64,000 bases of DNA, taken from positions 3,260,495-3,324,494 of the forward strand of contig OZ220727.1 of assembly GCA_965116865.1 (NCBI GenBank), given 5' to 3'. The position numbers and the translations under genes are program-made. The DNA is from Aldehydirespirator sp965116865. Lineage in GTDB: Bacteria; Actinomycetota; Acidimicrobiia; Acidimicrobiales; Aldehydirespiratoraceae. Of this stretch, positions 51,223 to 59,250 are shown piece by piece. Each line of letters begins with the position of its first letter. The first letter of the stretch is position 1. A model generated the notes under the pieces. That model saw only the letters and a list, made by a program, of their open reading frames with translations, was not told the DNA's origin and did no database searches.

Positions 51223-51771
51223 GTGAGCAGCGGTCAGGTGTCCGACTTCTTCGCGGTGCTGGCCCTGGGGTCGCTGGTCATCGGATGCGGCTGCGTCGTG
51301 GCTGCGGCGGCTCCGGGCGTCGCAGCCGGCGACCGCGCCCGCCGGCTGCGCCCGGCGCTGCTGCCGCTGGCGCTGATGGTCGCGGCGGTGTCCGTCGCAG
51401 GGAGCCTCTACTACTCGGAGGTGGCCGGATACCCGCCCTGCGAGATGTGCTGGTATCAGAGGATCAGCATGTACTCCCTGGCACCGGTGCTGGCGGTGGC
51501 TCTCGTGCGGCGCGACCAGAGGGGCGGCTGGTACGCGCTGCCCTTGGCACTAGCCGGCCTGGGAGTGTCGGCCTACCACTACCAGCTGCAGATGTTCGGC
51601 GGCGAGGGCACTGCCTGCGACCCGTCGGCGCCCTGCACCCACCGGTGGGTACACAGCCTCGGCTTCGTCTCGATCCCGTTCATGGCCGGCTGCGGTTTCG
51701 TTGGGATCGCCGGTCTGGCCCTGCTCTCGGTACGGTGCCAGCGATGGGCAGCCGTGCGGGGACCGCGGTGA
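51223..51771 (+). CDS. dsbB: Disulfide bond formation protein DsbB/BdbC-like
   Basis: A 182-residue four-helix membrane protein that reoxidises a thiol oxidase with quinone. First cysteine pair in YPPCEMCWYQRI (CxxC after helix 2, typical of BdbC/DsbB), second pair CDPSAPC in the second loop. Helices: VLALGSLVIGCGCVVAAAAP, ALLPLALMVAAVSVAGSLYY, MYSLAPVLAVALV, LGFVSIPFMAGCGFVGIAGL. CAGGCT sits 6 bases before the GTG start. Its 3' third is duplicated at 53748, next to the thioredoxin-like gene it presumably serves. Confidence 0.88.
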   Translation: MSSGQVSDFFAVLALGSLVIGCGCVVAAAAPGVAAGDRARRLRPALLPLALMVAAVSVAGSLYYSEVAGYPPCEMCWYQRISMYSLAPVLAVALVRRDQRGGWYALPLALAGLGVSAYHYQLQMFGGEGTACDPSAPCTHRWVHSLGFVSIPFMAGCGFVGIAGLALLSVRCQRWAAVRGPR

Positions 51772-52018
51772 GGTGTCGCCGGAGGTGCCTTGCCTCACGT
51801 CTGTTAGCTCGTTCATGCAGCCGTGCGGGGACCGTGGTGAGGTGTCGCCGGAGGTGCCTTGCCTCACGTCTGTTAGCTCGTTCATGCAGCCGTGCGGGGA
51901 CCGTGGTGAGGTGTCGCCGGAGGTGCCTTGCCTCACGTCTGTTAGCTCGTTCATGCAGCCGTGCGGGGACCGTGGTGAGGTGTCGTCGGAGGTGCCTTGC
52001 CTCACGTCTGTTAGCCCA
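51748..52018. repeat. 69-bp tandem repeat of the dsbB 3' end, about 3.9 copies
   Basis: GCAGCCGTGCGGGGACCG(C/T)GG at 51748, 51817, 51886 and 51955, followed by TGAGGTGTCGCCGGAGGTGC and CTGTTAGCTCGTTCAT. Each unit includes the last dsbB codons and stop. Two units recur at 53944-54052. Confidence 0.95.
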
Positions 52019-52115
52019 GGTATTTCAGTAGGGGGCTTGGTTGGGGGCTGCCGCGTCCACGGAAATGCCCTCTTGGCGGGGCAGAATCGGGTTCGAACAC
52101 ATGAGCCTGACCGCG

Positions 52116-52272
52116 CCTAGTGTCCCGAGTGGGGAATACGTTGTAGATATGCTGCCGTGGTCTCGAGGATCTCGTCGGCGGTCATGCGCCACACGGAGGG
52201 GTGCGGGTGCTCGTCGCGGTTGGCGGTCCAGTTGTCAGTGGAGCCTCGACGTGGTCGGGGGTCAGGCCTAGT
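52116..52272 (-). pseudogene. IS630 transposase C-terminal relic with one terminal repeat
   Basis: Leftwards, the frame encodes NRDEHPHPSVWRMTADEILE then TTAAYLQRIPHSGH-stop, closely following the end of the intact IS630 transposase at 60417 (ATYLQRIPDSGH). CTAGTGTCCCGAGTGGGG at 52117 is its terminal repeat. The rest of the element is gone. It lies in the segment inserted between the two dsbB copies. Confidence 0.7.
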
Positions 52273-52350
52273 GGTATGTCGTCGAAATGGCTAGGGCAGC
52301 GCGGAGGGCTCTAGCCCCAGCTTGAAATGGCTACAGACGCCCCGACCAAT

Positions 52351-53337
52351 TCAGCGACGGACCACTAGCACGGAGTAGAGCTTGCGACGTCCTTCCCGTT
52401 GAGCGGTCACCAAGCCATCAGCTTCAAGCTCAGCAAGCAACTGCACGACGCGACTGCGGGTAACGCGCACCTCGGCAAGCAGCTCCTCGTCACCTGCATG
52501 GGTGGGCCCGTGGTGAATCAAAGCATCGAGCAGCTTGTTCGCAGTGGGTCGCAAACTTGCGCGGGCTGATTGCAGATTTGCGAGCTGACTCGTCGCTTCC
52601 GCGAGATCATCCGAAAGGTAGAGGTCGCGAAGAACCGACAGAGCCCGTCGTGGGGTACACGGGGCAACGCTCTCGATTGCTGAATCGGCAACTGACAGCA
52701 GGAGGTCCTCTTCGCCCCGAGTACCGCTCGCGGCTCGTCGACGCACGAGTTCCCGAAGGCTCTCGTCGTTCAACAGCGGCAGCTCCACAACAGCATCGAA
52801 GAAGGCGTCGGCAGGCGCGCCGAGCGACGGCGCCGAACTTGCCACCACCCACTGCACCGGCAGCTCCCATAGGTCGTCCCGCAGGCGCCCGAACAGTTCG
52901 TGGCACTCCTCGGGGTTGAGGTCGTCCACAAGCACAACAGGACGTTGCTCTCCGTCGCCCAGCCTTGTGGCACGGCGCAGGTAACGCAACGGGTCGGCGG
53001 CGACCTCGACTTCTGCCTCAAGAGCCTTGAGCGGGTTCCATAACAGGGGTGAGCGGTGCCGTCCTAGGGAGTTGCTGCCCGTTAGTGCTCGCTCGATCTG
53101 GTCGAGTCGTTCCGTCAGAGTCTCGAGCCCCTCAAGGCGGACGTAGCACGCCTCGGGACGACCACGCTCGACCTGCCGAAGGAAGGAGGTCTTGCCGCTG
53201 CCACGCGACCCGTAGACGTAAGCATTGAGGCCCAGGCCCAAAGCCCGATTCACCCGTCGGAGTTCTGAACTTCGATCAACGAATAGGTGATGGTCCGCTT
53301 CGGAGGCGGTCAGCGGTCTCTGGCTCAGTAGAAGCAT
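52351..53337 (-). CDS. AAA ATPase with C-terminal winged helix
   Basis: A 328-residue protein of the Orc1/Cdc6-like or STAND-type AAA group: LFVDRSSELRRVNRALGLGL, Walker A VYGSRGSGKTSFLRQ (about residues 43-57), Walker B RPVVLVDDLN, sensor-like WVVASSAPS, then a lid domain and a C-terminal winged helix (EELLAEVRVTRSRVVQLLAE, LEADGLVTAQREGRRKLYSV). TAAATT lies 6 bases before the ATG at 53337. The upstream sequence (53338-53365) is AT-rich for this genome, and the gene lies in a segment bracketed by dsbB 3' copies, so it looks acquired. No partner nuclease is seen, and the role is unknown. Confidence 0.7.
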   Translation of the reverse strand: MLLLSQRPLTASEADHHLFVDRSSELRRVNRALGLGLNAYVYGSRGSGKTSFLRQVERGRPEACYVRLEGLETLTERLDQIERALTGSNSLGRHRSPLLWNPLKALEAEVEVAADPLRYLRRATRLGDGEQRPVVLVDDLNPEECHELFGRLRDDLWELPVQWVVASSAPSLGAPADAFFDAVVELPLLNDESLRELVRRRAASGTRGEEDLLLSVADSAIESVAPCTPRRALSVLRDLYLSDDLAEATSQLANLQSARASLRPTANKLLDALIHHGPTHAGDEELLAEVRVTRSRVVQLLAELEADGLVTAQREGRRKLYSVLVVRR

Positions 53338-53365
53338 TTTCACAATTTACAGTTAATTATGCAAG

Positions 53366-53747
53366 GAACCAACCAACCCTACGCCGAGGGACGCTGGAGA
53401 CGGCTCACAGCGCGGCCACGACCTCGGACATGAGGCGCTCGGCGATCTCGGGGGCCTCTTCGGGCCGGAAGCCGCACCTGCAAACTCCCAAACGACTGGC
53501 CCCGGACCCCGCACCTGCTCGCCGCGCACCAACGCATCCACAACCTCCCCCTGCTCATCTGAACCCGCGTCCGCGGCCACCCCGACACCGCAGCACACAC
53601 AGTCCGACCAACCCGAACCCGCAACCCGAACCCGCACCCCGAACGGCCCCAACACGCCCCCGCAGCGCCACCAACCCCACACCCGCCGCCGCACCCCCGA
53701 CCCAGCCCCAAAGGCTGCCCCCACAACGGCCTACTGAAAGATCTGGG
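53366..53747. other. Proline-codon-rich spacer with a gene remnant
   Basis: Leftwards, at 53407-53470, FRPEEAPEIAERLMSEVVAA L-stop looks like the end of a lost gene. The remainder (53480-53735) is low-complexity C-rich sequence with ACCCGAACCCGCACC-type repeats and no support for a gene. Confidence 0.45.
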
Positions 53748-54052
53748 CTAGCCGGCCTGGGAGTGTCGGCCTACCACTACCAGCTGCAGATGTTCGGCGG
53801 CGAGGGCACTGCCTGCGACCCGTCGGCGCCCTGCACCCACCGGTGGGTGCACAGCCTCGGCTTCGTCTCGATCCCGTTCATGGCCGGCTGCGGTTTCGTT
53901 GGGATCGCCGGTCTGGCCCTGCTCTCGGTACGGTGCCAGCGATGGGCAGCCGTGCGGGGACCGCGGTGAGGTGTCGCCGGAGGTGCCTTGCCTCACGTCT
54001 GTTAGCTCGTTCATGCAGCCGTGCGGGGACCGTGGTGAGGTGTCGCCGGAGG
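53748..54052. repeat. 305-bp direct repeat of the dsbB 3' region
   Basis: Nearly identical to 51550-51854: the last 73 dsbB codons (including the second cysteine pair), the stop, and about 1.5 units of the 69-bp array. It has no start of its own. It restores the sequence that normally precedes the thioredoxin-like gene. Confidence 0.95.
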
Positions 54053-54084
54053 GCGGGCGGCGTCGCCTGGATACGGTCGGTGCG

Positions 54085-54807
54085 ATGAGCCTCCGTCCGA
54101 AAGCCTGGAAGTCGCGCCGCGGGTCCCGATCGTTCGACGGCGATGCCGGCGCCTCGAGTGCCGGTGCCTCGAGTGCCGGCGGCTTGAATCCGTTGATCAA
54201 ATGGATCGTCGTGGGCGTGGCGGCGCTGGTGGCGCTGGCGGTGGCAGTGGCGCTGCTCGCCGGCCGGGACGCCGAGCAGCGAGCCCGAACCGACGCAGCC
54301 CAGGTTGCCGACGTCAGCATCGAGGGCGCGCCCCTGCCCGTATTCGAGGACGGCGAGTCGGACCCCGCGACGGGGATGGCGGCCCCCGCCTTCGCTGCGA
54401 CGACCTTCGACGGCGTCGAGGTGAGCGTGCTGCCCGGCGACGGCAGGGCCAAGGTGATCGGCTTCTTCGCCCACTGGTGCCCTCACTGCCAGAGGGAGCT
54501 GCCCCGGATCGCCGATTGGCTGGCCGTCAACCGGCTGCCCGCCGGGGTCGAGGTGATCGCGGTCAGCACCGCAGTCGAAGCCGGCCGCCCCAACTATCCG
54601 CCGTCGGCCTGGTTTGAGGAGGAGAGATGGCCCGCGGTGGCTGTGCGGGACTCCGACGACAACGAGATCGGCGACGCATACGGATTGCGGGGATTCCCTT
54701 ACACGGTGGCGGTCGGTGCCGACGGACGGATCGTGGCGCGGGCGGCTGGAGAGCTCAGCGACGAGGCCTGGGGGCGTCTGCTCGACTTGGTAGCGCCTCC
54801 CTCCTGA
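54085..54807 (+). CDS. Membrane-anchored TlpA-like thioredoxin
   Basis: A 240-residue protein. After a charged N-terminus and a small repeat (GASSAGASSAGG), one membrane helix (WIVVGVAALVALAVAVALLA, about 40-60) anchors it. The outer domain is a TlpA/AhpC-type thioredoxin: AAPAFAATTFDGVEVSV, KVIGFFAHWCPHCQRELPRI with the active WCPHC near residue 133, and GLRGFPYTVAVGADGRIVAR with the cis-proline. With dsbB upstream it probably forms an extracytoplasmic disulfide-oxidation pair. TACGGT lies 7 bases before the ATG. Confidence 0.88.
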   Translation: MSLRPKAWKSRRGSRSFDGDAGASSAGASSAGGLNPLIKWIVVGVAALVALAVAVALLAGRDAEQRARTDAAQVADVSIEGAPLPVFEDGESDPATGMAAPAFAATTFDGVEVSVLPGDGRAKVIGFFAHWCPHCQRELPRIADWLAVNRLPAGVEVIAVSTAVEAGRPNYPPSAWFEEERWPAVAVRDSDDNEIGDAYGLRGFPYTVAVGADGRIVARAAGELSDEAWGRLLDLVAPPS

Positions 54808-54880
54808 TGAGACGCTACCCGAGGTCGTTGCGTTGCTCGGTCGGCGTCTGCTCGACTTGGTCGCGCCGTGCCGGCTGAGG
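54774..54880. repeat. 70-bp duplication of the thioredoxin gene 3' end
   Basis: GCGTCTGCTCGACTTGGT(A/C)GCGCC at 54774 and 54844, including the last codons of the gene above. Confidence 0.8.
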
Positions 54881-54892
54881 GGCTCGACAACT

Positions 54893-55590
54893 GGGCTCAT
54901 GCGGATCGGTCCGGTTGCCGTCGGGGCGGTGATGTGTCGGTGGCGTGGGCGTGTGCCGCCCAGTCCATGCCTGTGCTCGCGGCTGGCCGGATGCGGTTCG
55001 GGCCGTAGTCTGCGGCGATGACCGGCGACTCGCGTGTTTGTGGATCGGTCCGGTTGCCGTCGGGGCGGTGATGTGTCGGTGGCGTGGGCGTGTGCCGCCC
55101 AGTCCATGCCTGTGCTCGCGGCTGGCCGGATGCGGTTCGGGCCGTAGTCTGCGGCGATGACCGGCGACTCGCGTGTTTGTGGATCGGTCCGGTTGCCGTC
55201 GGGGCGGTGATGTGTCGGTGGCGTGGGCGTGTGCCGTCCAGTCCATGCCTGTGCTCGCGGCTGGCCGGATGCGGTTCGGGCCGTAGTCTGCGGCGATGAC
55301 CGGCGACTCGCGTGTTTGTGGATCGGTCCGGTTGCTGTCGGGGCGGTGATGTGTCGGTGGCGTGGGCGTGTGCCGTCCAGTCCATGCCTGTGCTCGCGGC
55401 TGGCCGGATGCGGTTCGAGCTGTAGTCTGCGGCGATGACCGGCGACTCGCGTGTTTGTGGATCGGTCTGGTTGCTGTCGGGGCGGTGATGTGTCGGTGGC
55501 GTGGGCGTGTGCCGTCCAGTCCATGCTTGTGCTCGCGGCTGGCCGGATGCGGTTCGGGCCGTAGTCTGCGGCGATGACCGGCGAGCGTCT
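54893..55590. repeat. 139-bp tandem repeat of the aminotransferase promoter and start, 5 copies
   Basis: GCCGTAGTCTGCGGCGATGA recurs with the ATG at 55018, 55157, 55296, 55435 and 55574, exactly 139 bp apart, preceded each time by GCGGCTGGCCGGATGCGGTT. The last ATG is the real start. The four upstream copies each open the closed mini-ORF MTGDSRVCGSVRLPSGR (the third and fourth with single changes) behind an intact TAGTCT box. Confidence 0.96.
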
Positions 55591-56782
55591 GCCGCACCTG
55601 TGCGACCGCCTGCAGCCCTACGGCGGCGCTTCTGTGTTCGCGGAGATGTCGGCGCTGGCGACGCGCACCGGCGCCATCAACCTGGGCCAGGGATTCCCCG
55701 ACGCTGACGGCCCGGCCGTGGTGGCAGAAGCCGCTGTAGCGGCCATCCGAGGCGGTTACAACCAGTACCCGCCCGGCATCGGCCACCCGGTGCTGCGCCA
55801 GGCGGTGGCTGAGCACCAGCAGCGGTTCTGGGGCCTGGAGTTCGATCCCGACACCGAGGTGCTGGTCACTGCGGGCGCCACCGAAGCCATCACCGCGTCG
55901 ATCCTGGCTCTGACCGGTCCCGGCGACGAGGTGGTGACCTTCGAGCCCTACTTCGACATCTACCCGGCCGGCGTCTCCATGGCCGGCGCCACGTACCGCT
56001 TGGTGCAGTTGCGGCCGCCCGCCTACACATTCGATCCCGACGAGCTGGCCGCCGCATTCGGTCCCCGCACCCGGCTCCTGCTGCTCAACTCCCCGCACAA
56101 CCCCACCGGCAAAGTGTTCAGCGTCCAAGAGCTCGATGCCATTGCCCGGCTGTGCGTGGAGCACGACGTCGTCGCAGTCACCGACGAGGTTTACGAGCAT
56201 CTGGTCTTCGATAGCAACACCCACGTGCCGTTGGCCACCCGGCCGGGCATGGCCGACCGCACCGTCACGATCTCGTCGGCGGGCAAGACCCTGTCGTTCA
56301 CCGGATGGAAGATCGGCTGGGTGTGCGCCCGCCCGGCGCTGGTGCGGGCCGTCCAAGCGGCCAAACAGCTGCTCACCTACGTCAGCGGGGGGCCGTTCCA
56401 GCCCGCGGTGGCGGCCGGGCTCCGCCTCGGAGACGACTTCTTCGCCGGGCTCGCCGCCGACTTGCAGGCCCGGCGCGATCTGCTGTGTGCCGGTCTCGCC
56501 GCGGCGGGCTTCCTGCCGGCCCTGCCCCAGGGCGCCTACTTCATCACCGCCGACATCCGTCCCCTCGGCGCCGTCGACGGCCTGGAGTTCTGCCGCTCCC
56601 TCCCCGAACGGTGCGGGGTGGTGGCGGTGCCGGTCCAAGTGCTGTGCGACGACAAGAAGATGGGAGCATCCTTCGTGCGCTTCGCGGCATGCAAACGTCC
56701 CGCGGTGCTCACCGAGGCCGTGGAGCGCATGACCGCTCTCATCCAGATGAGTAGTTCCAAGGGGTGTGGGTCCGCCATGTGA
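55574..56782 (+). CDS. PLP-dependent class I/II aminotransferase (DapC/kynurenine-aminotransferase-like)
   Basis: A 402-residue fold-type I aminotransferase. AINLGQGFPDADGPAVVAEA, GGYNQYPPGIGHPVLRQAVA, VLVTAGATEAITASILALTG, LLLLNSPHNPTGKVFS, AVTDEVYEHLVFD, the PLP lysine in SSAGKTLSFTGWKIGW, and ASFVRFAACK place it in the group containing mycobacterial DapC (N-succinyl-diaminopimelate aminotransferase) and bacterial kynurenine/methionine aminotransferases. Sequence alone does not separate these roles. TAGTCT lies 6 bases before the ATG, and the same promoter-start cassette is repeated four times upstream. The last 10 residues (SSSKGCGSAM) look like read-through into spacer. Confidence 0.9.
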   Translation: MTGERLPHLCDRLQPYGGASVFAEMSALATRTGAINLGQGFPDADGPAVVAEAAVAAIRGGYNQYPPGIGHPVLRQAVAEHQQRFWGLEFDPDTEVLVTAGATEAITASILALTGPGDEVVTFEPYFDIYPAGVSMAGATYRLVQLRPPAYTFDPDELAAAFGPRTRLLLLNSPHNPTGKVFSVQELDAIARLCVEHDVVAVTDEVYEHLVFDSNTHVPLATRPGMADRTVTISSAGKTLSFTGWKIGWVCARPALVRAVQAAKQLLTYVSGGPFQPAVAAGLRLGDDFFAGLAADLQARRDLLCAGLAAAGFLPALPQGAYFITADIRPLGAVDGLEFCRSLPERCGVVAVPVQVLCDDKKMGASFVRFAACKRPAVLTEAVERMTALIQMSSSKGCGSAM

Positions 56783-56834
56783 GGGGTGAGGGCGTCCAAG
56801 CCCGGGGTTGTCCACAGACCCCGGTCCTGGAGGG

Positions 56835-57172
56835 CCTTGGTGTGGGCCCGGGCTTGGACGCTTTCGCGGTTTGGTTGTGTTTCTGGGGTGTTCCGCAGCC
56901 GGGGTAGCCTTGGTGTGGGCCCGGGCTTGGACGCTTTCGCGGCTTGGTTGTGTTTCTGGGGTGTTCCGCAGCCGGGGTAGCCTTGGTGTGGGCCCGGGCT
57001 TGGACGCTTTCGCGGCTTGGTTGTGTTTCTGGGGTGTTCCGCAGCCGGGGTAGCCTTGGTGTGGGCCCGGGCTTGGACGCTTTCGCGGTTTGGTTGTGTT
57101 TCTGGGGTGTTCCGCAGCCGGGGTAGCCTTGGTGTGGGCCCGGGCTTGGACGCTTTCGCGACGGGGGCGTCC
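56835..57172. repeat. 73-bp tandem repeat after the aminotransferase, about 4.6 copies
   Basis: CCTTGGTGTGGGCCCGGGCT at 56835, 56908, 56981, 57054 and 57127, with TTGGTTGTGTTTCTGGGGTG and TTCCGCAGCCGGGGTAG. The only variation is C(A/G)G(C/T)TTGG-type single bases. Confidence 0.96.
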
Positions 57173-57312
57173 CGTGAGCGCAGCGAACAAGAGCGGGAAT
57201 GACACCAGACCCAGAAGGGATAACGAAATCGCGCAGGATGTGAGCGCAGCGAACAAGAGCGGGAATGACACCGCAGCGACACGACGGGCTCACTCCTATC
57301 CGCGCTCGCGCT
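57170..57312. repeat. Dispersed GC-rich element, two copies 66 bp apart
   Basis: GTGAGCGCAGCGAACAAGAG followed by CGGGAATGACACC at 57174 and 57240. The second continues GCAGCGACACGACGGGCTCA and CTCCTATCCGCGC, the same tail as at 40690 (inverted). Confidence 0.8.
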
Positions 57313-57868
57313 AAGGCGGAAACGGGCTCGTTGCCGACGGGACGGGAACGGGAGCGGGGTCGATGAGCCGGCCATCGAGCGCGGCCTCGACCTCCTCGGT
57401 GCGGTTGAGGGCAGCGATGAGAGCGGTCAGCTTGAGGTTGATCTCAGACACACCCTCCTCGACGCGGGCGATCCTCGCCTCGACGCGGTCCATCCTCGCC
57501 TCGACGCGGTCGATCCTCGCCTCGAGGGCCGTGAAGCGGGCGTCGATTCTCGCCTCGACGCGGTCGATCCTGGCGTTGGTGTCGTCGATCCTGGCGTTGA
57601 AGGTCGTGAAGTTGAACACCAGCAGCGTTACTACGGCCGTGCCGAAAATAGCCTGCAGGGGATTTTCGGCGAACTGCTCCCAGGCCCGCCGCCCGATCCC
57701 GGCCGCAGCACGCGCCGCCGACCTCGCGGGCGCATCGACGGCGCCTGCGGCGGGGTTCTGGGAATCGGCTGCGCCGGTCATCGCGGGAGCGACCTCCGCT
57801 GTTGTGCTGTGGACTGGTGCTATCACGGGAACCTCGCCGGCGACCGCAACCACGACGGCCGCGGTCAT
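57311..57868 (-). CDS. Membrane-anchored coiled-coil protein, paralogue 1
   Basis: A 185-residue protein of a local family of four. A signal-like start (MTAAVVVAVAGEVPVIAPVH) is followed by a Pro/Ala segment and RRAWEQFAENPLQAIFGTAV, with a membrane helix IFGTAVVTLLVFNFTTF (about 86-102). Then a heptad coiled coil of RIDRVEA-type repeats (seven units) leads to VSEINLKLTALIAALNRTEE and a short Pro-rich tail ending SPFPP. The start is set at MTAAV, because the longer frame runs through the -35/-10 promoter at 57919-57947. Function unknown; coiled-coil length differs between paralogues. Confidence 0.72.
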   Translation of the reverse strand: MTAAVVVAVAGEVPVIAPVHSTTAEVAPAMTGAADSQNPAAGAVDAPARSAARAAAGIGRRAWEQFAENPLQAIFGTAVVTLLVFNFTTFNARIDDTNARIDRVEARIDARFTALEARIDRVEARMDRVEARIARVEEGVSEINLKLTALIAALNRTEEVEAALDGRLIDPAPVPVPSATSPFPP

Positions 57869-57918
57869 AGACAGACATCGGAACGGCTGCCGCGACGCCC
57901 GGCAGCGAGGCACCACCG

Positions 57919-57991
57919 AAACTACCGAACAACACATGCTGTGTCAACCCCTGAGACACAATTCTCTAGCAACACTGCCCACATTGTCTCA
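57919..57991 (-). promoter_or_regulatory. Promoter and inverted repeat of paralogue 1
   Basis: Leftwards: TTGACA (57947-57942), 17 bases, TAGTTT (57924-57919), a strong -35/-10 pair rare in this window. Just upstream TGAGACA and TGTCTCA (57952-57958, 57985-57991) form an inverted repeat 26 bases apart, a possible operator. The same promoter occurs before the other copies (-10 boxes at 59074, 61191 and 61885). Copy 2 has lost the distal half of the inverted repeat. Confidence 0.65.
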
Positions 57992-58049
57992 GCCTGACCC
58001 CTCCGACAGAACCGCAGGACCGCCAGGATCGGGCCCAAGCACCACGGGC

Positions 58050-58444
58050 GACAGCCCAGAACCTTGGTGCGGCCATTGATGCACCGCCTGGCGCCGGGCG
58101 GCGACACGACGGTGGTGGTGGGCGACAGCTGTGTGCCGGGGTGTGTGAGCTGCCCGGCGCTTCAAGCGGAGCCGGCCATGCCGGCCCAGCCCGGGCCCGG
58201 CGGCGTCGCCGCTCCCCTACTGGAGCGCTGACGGGTCGTCCTGGGGGGCCTGGACGCCGTAGGAGCGGACTTGTTGGTGCAGGCCGGCGTGATGGCGCCT
58301 GAACGCCGTGAGGGCGTCTGAGAGGCGCTCAGCCTCGGGCTGGTAGGCGTCTATGCGGGCCAGCAGCGTGTTCTCGTTGACAGGACACCCGACATTCCAG
58401 TCGGGACAACCAGACGACCCGTGGATGGTCAATCCGCGCGGCCT
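58050..58444. other. Spacer between paralogues with two weak small ORFs
   Basis: A 50-codon rightward frame at 58079-58231 (VVVGDSCVPGCVSCPAL) and a 71-codon leftward frame at 58217-58432 (NENTLLARIDAYQPEAERLS then DALTAFRRHHAGLHQQVRSY). The second has a helical, protein-like look and could be a real small gene, but no promoter or family is recognised. Confidence 0.35.
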
Positions 58445-59023
58445 CTAAGGCGGAAACGGGCTCGTTGCCGACGGGACGGGAACGGGAGCGGGATCGATGA
58501 GCCGGCCCTCGAGCGCGGCCTCGACCTCCTCGGTGCGGTTGAGGGCAGCGATGAGAGCGGTCAGCTTGAGGTTGATCTCAGACACACCCTCCTCGACGCG
58601 GGCGATCCTTGCCTCGACGCGGTCGATCCTCGTCTCGACGCGGTCGATCCTCGCCTCGAGGGCCGTGAACCGGGCGTCCATCCTCGCCTCGACGCGGTCG
58701 ATCCTGGCGTTGGTGTCGCCGATCCTGGCGTTGGTGTCGTCGATCCTGGCGTTGAAGGTCGTGAAGTTGAACACCAGCAGCGCTACTACGGCCGTGCCGA
58801 AAATAGCCTGCAGGGGATTTTCGGCGAACTGCTCCCAGGCCCGCCGTCCGATCCCGGCCGCAGCACGCGCCGCCGACCTCGCGGGCGCATCGACGGCGCC
58901 TGCGGCGGGGTTCTGGGAATCGGCTGCGCCGGTCATCGCGGGAGCGACCTCCGCTGCTGTGCTGTGGACTGGTGCGATCACGGGAACCTCGCTGGCGACC
59001 GCAACCACGACGGCCGCGGTCAT
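58445..59023 (-). CDS. Membrane-anchored coiled-coil protein, paralogue 2
   Basis: 192 residues, more than 90% identical to the 57311 paralogue outside the coiled coil. Here the coil carries an extra ARIGDTN unit (NARIDDTNARIGDTNARIDR), making it the longest of the four. Membrane helix IFGTAVVALLVFNFTTF and tail SATSPFPP are the same. Its TTGACA-17-TAGTTT promoter is intact (59074-59102), but the sequence beyond the proximal TGTCTCA half-site diverges, so any operator is broken. The intact IS630 lies upstream. Confidence 0.72.
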   Translation of the reverse strand: MTAAVVVAVASEVPVIAPVHSTAAEVAPAMTGAADSQNPAAGAVDAPARSAARAAAGIGRRAWEQFAENPLQAIFGTAVVALLVFNFTTFNARIDDTNARIGDTNARIDRVEARMDARFTALEARIDRVETRIDRVEARIARVEEGVSEINLKLTALIAALNRTEEVEAALEGRLIDPAPVPVPSATSPFPP

Positions 59024-59250
59024 AGGCAGACATCGGAACGGCTGCCGCGACGCCCGGCAGCGAGGCCCCACCGAAACTACCGAACAACACATGCCATGTC
59101 AACCCCTGAGACACAATTCTCTCTCAAATGGGCTGCTCCGTGAATCCCATATGTAATAGCCCCAGCAACCAAAGAAGCGTCGCCGAAACGAACCTCCAAC
59201 CCCTCAATACCGCCGTCCATGCTGCCCGCCAGGGACCGCCGACTGACGGT

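Noticed and set aside
52050..52110. Possible tRNA because of GGTTCGAAC near 52091
   Set aside because: No matching T stem, acceptor stem or D/anticodon arms can be built around it.
54815..57271. 818-codon minus-strand repeat protein (TDTSPPRRQPDRSTN type)
   Set aside because: It consists of the 139-bp and 73-bp arrays and the antisense of the aminotransferase; high GC keeps the frame open.
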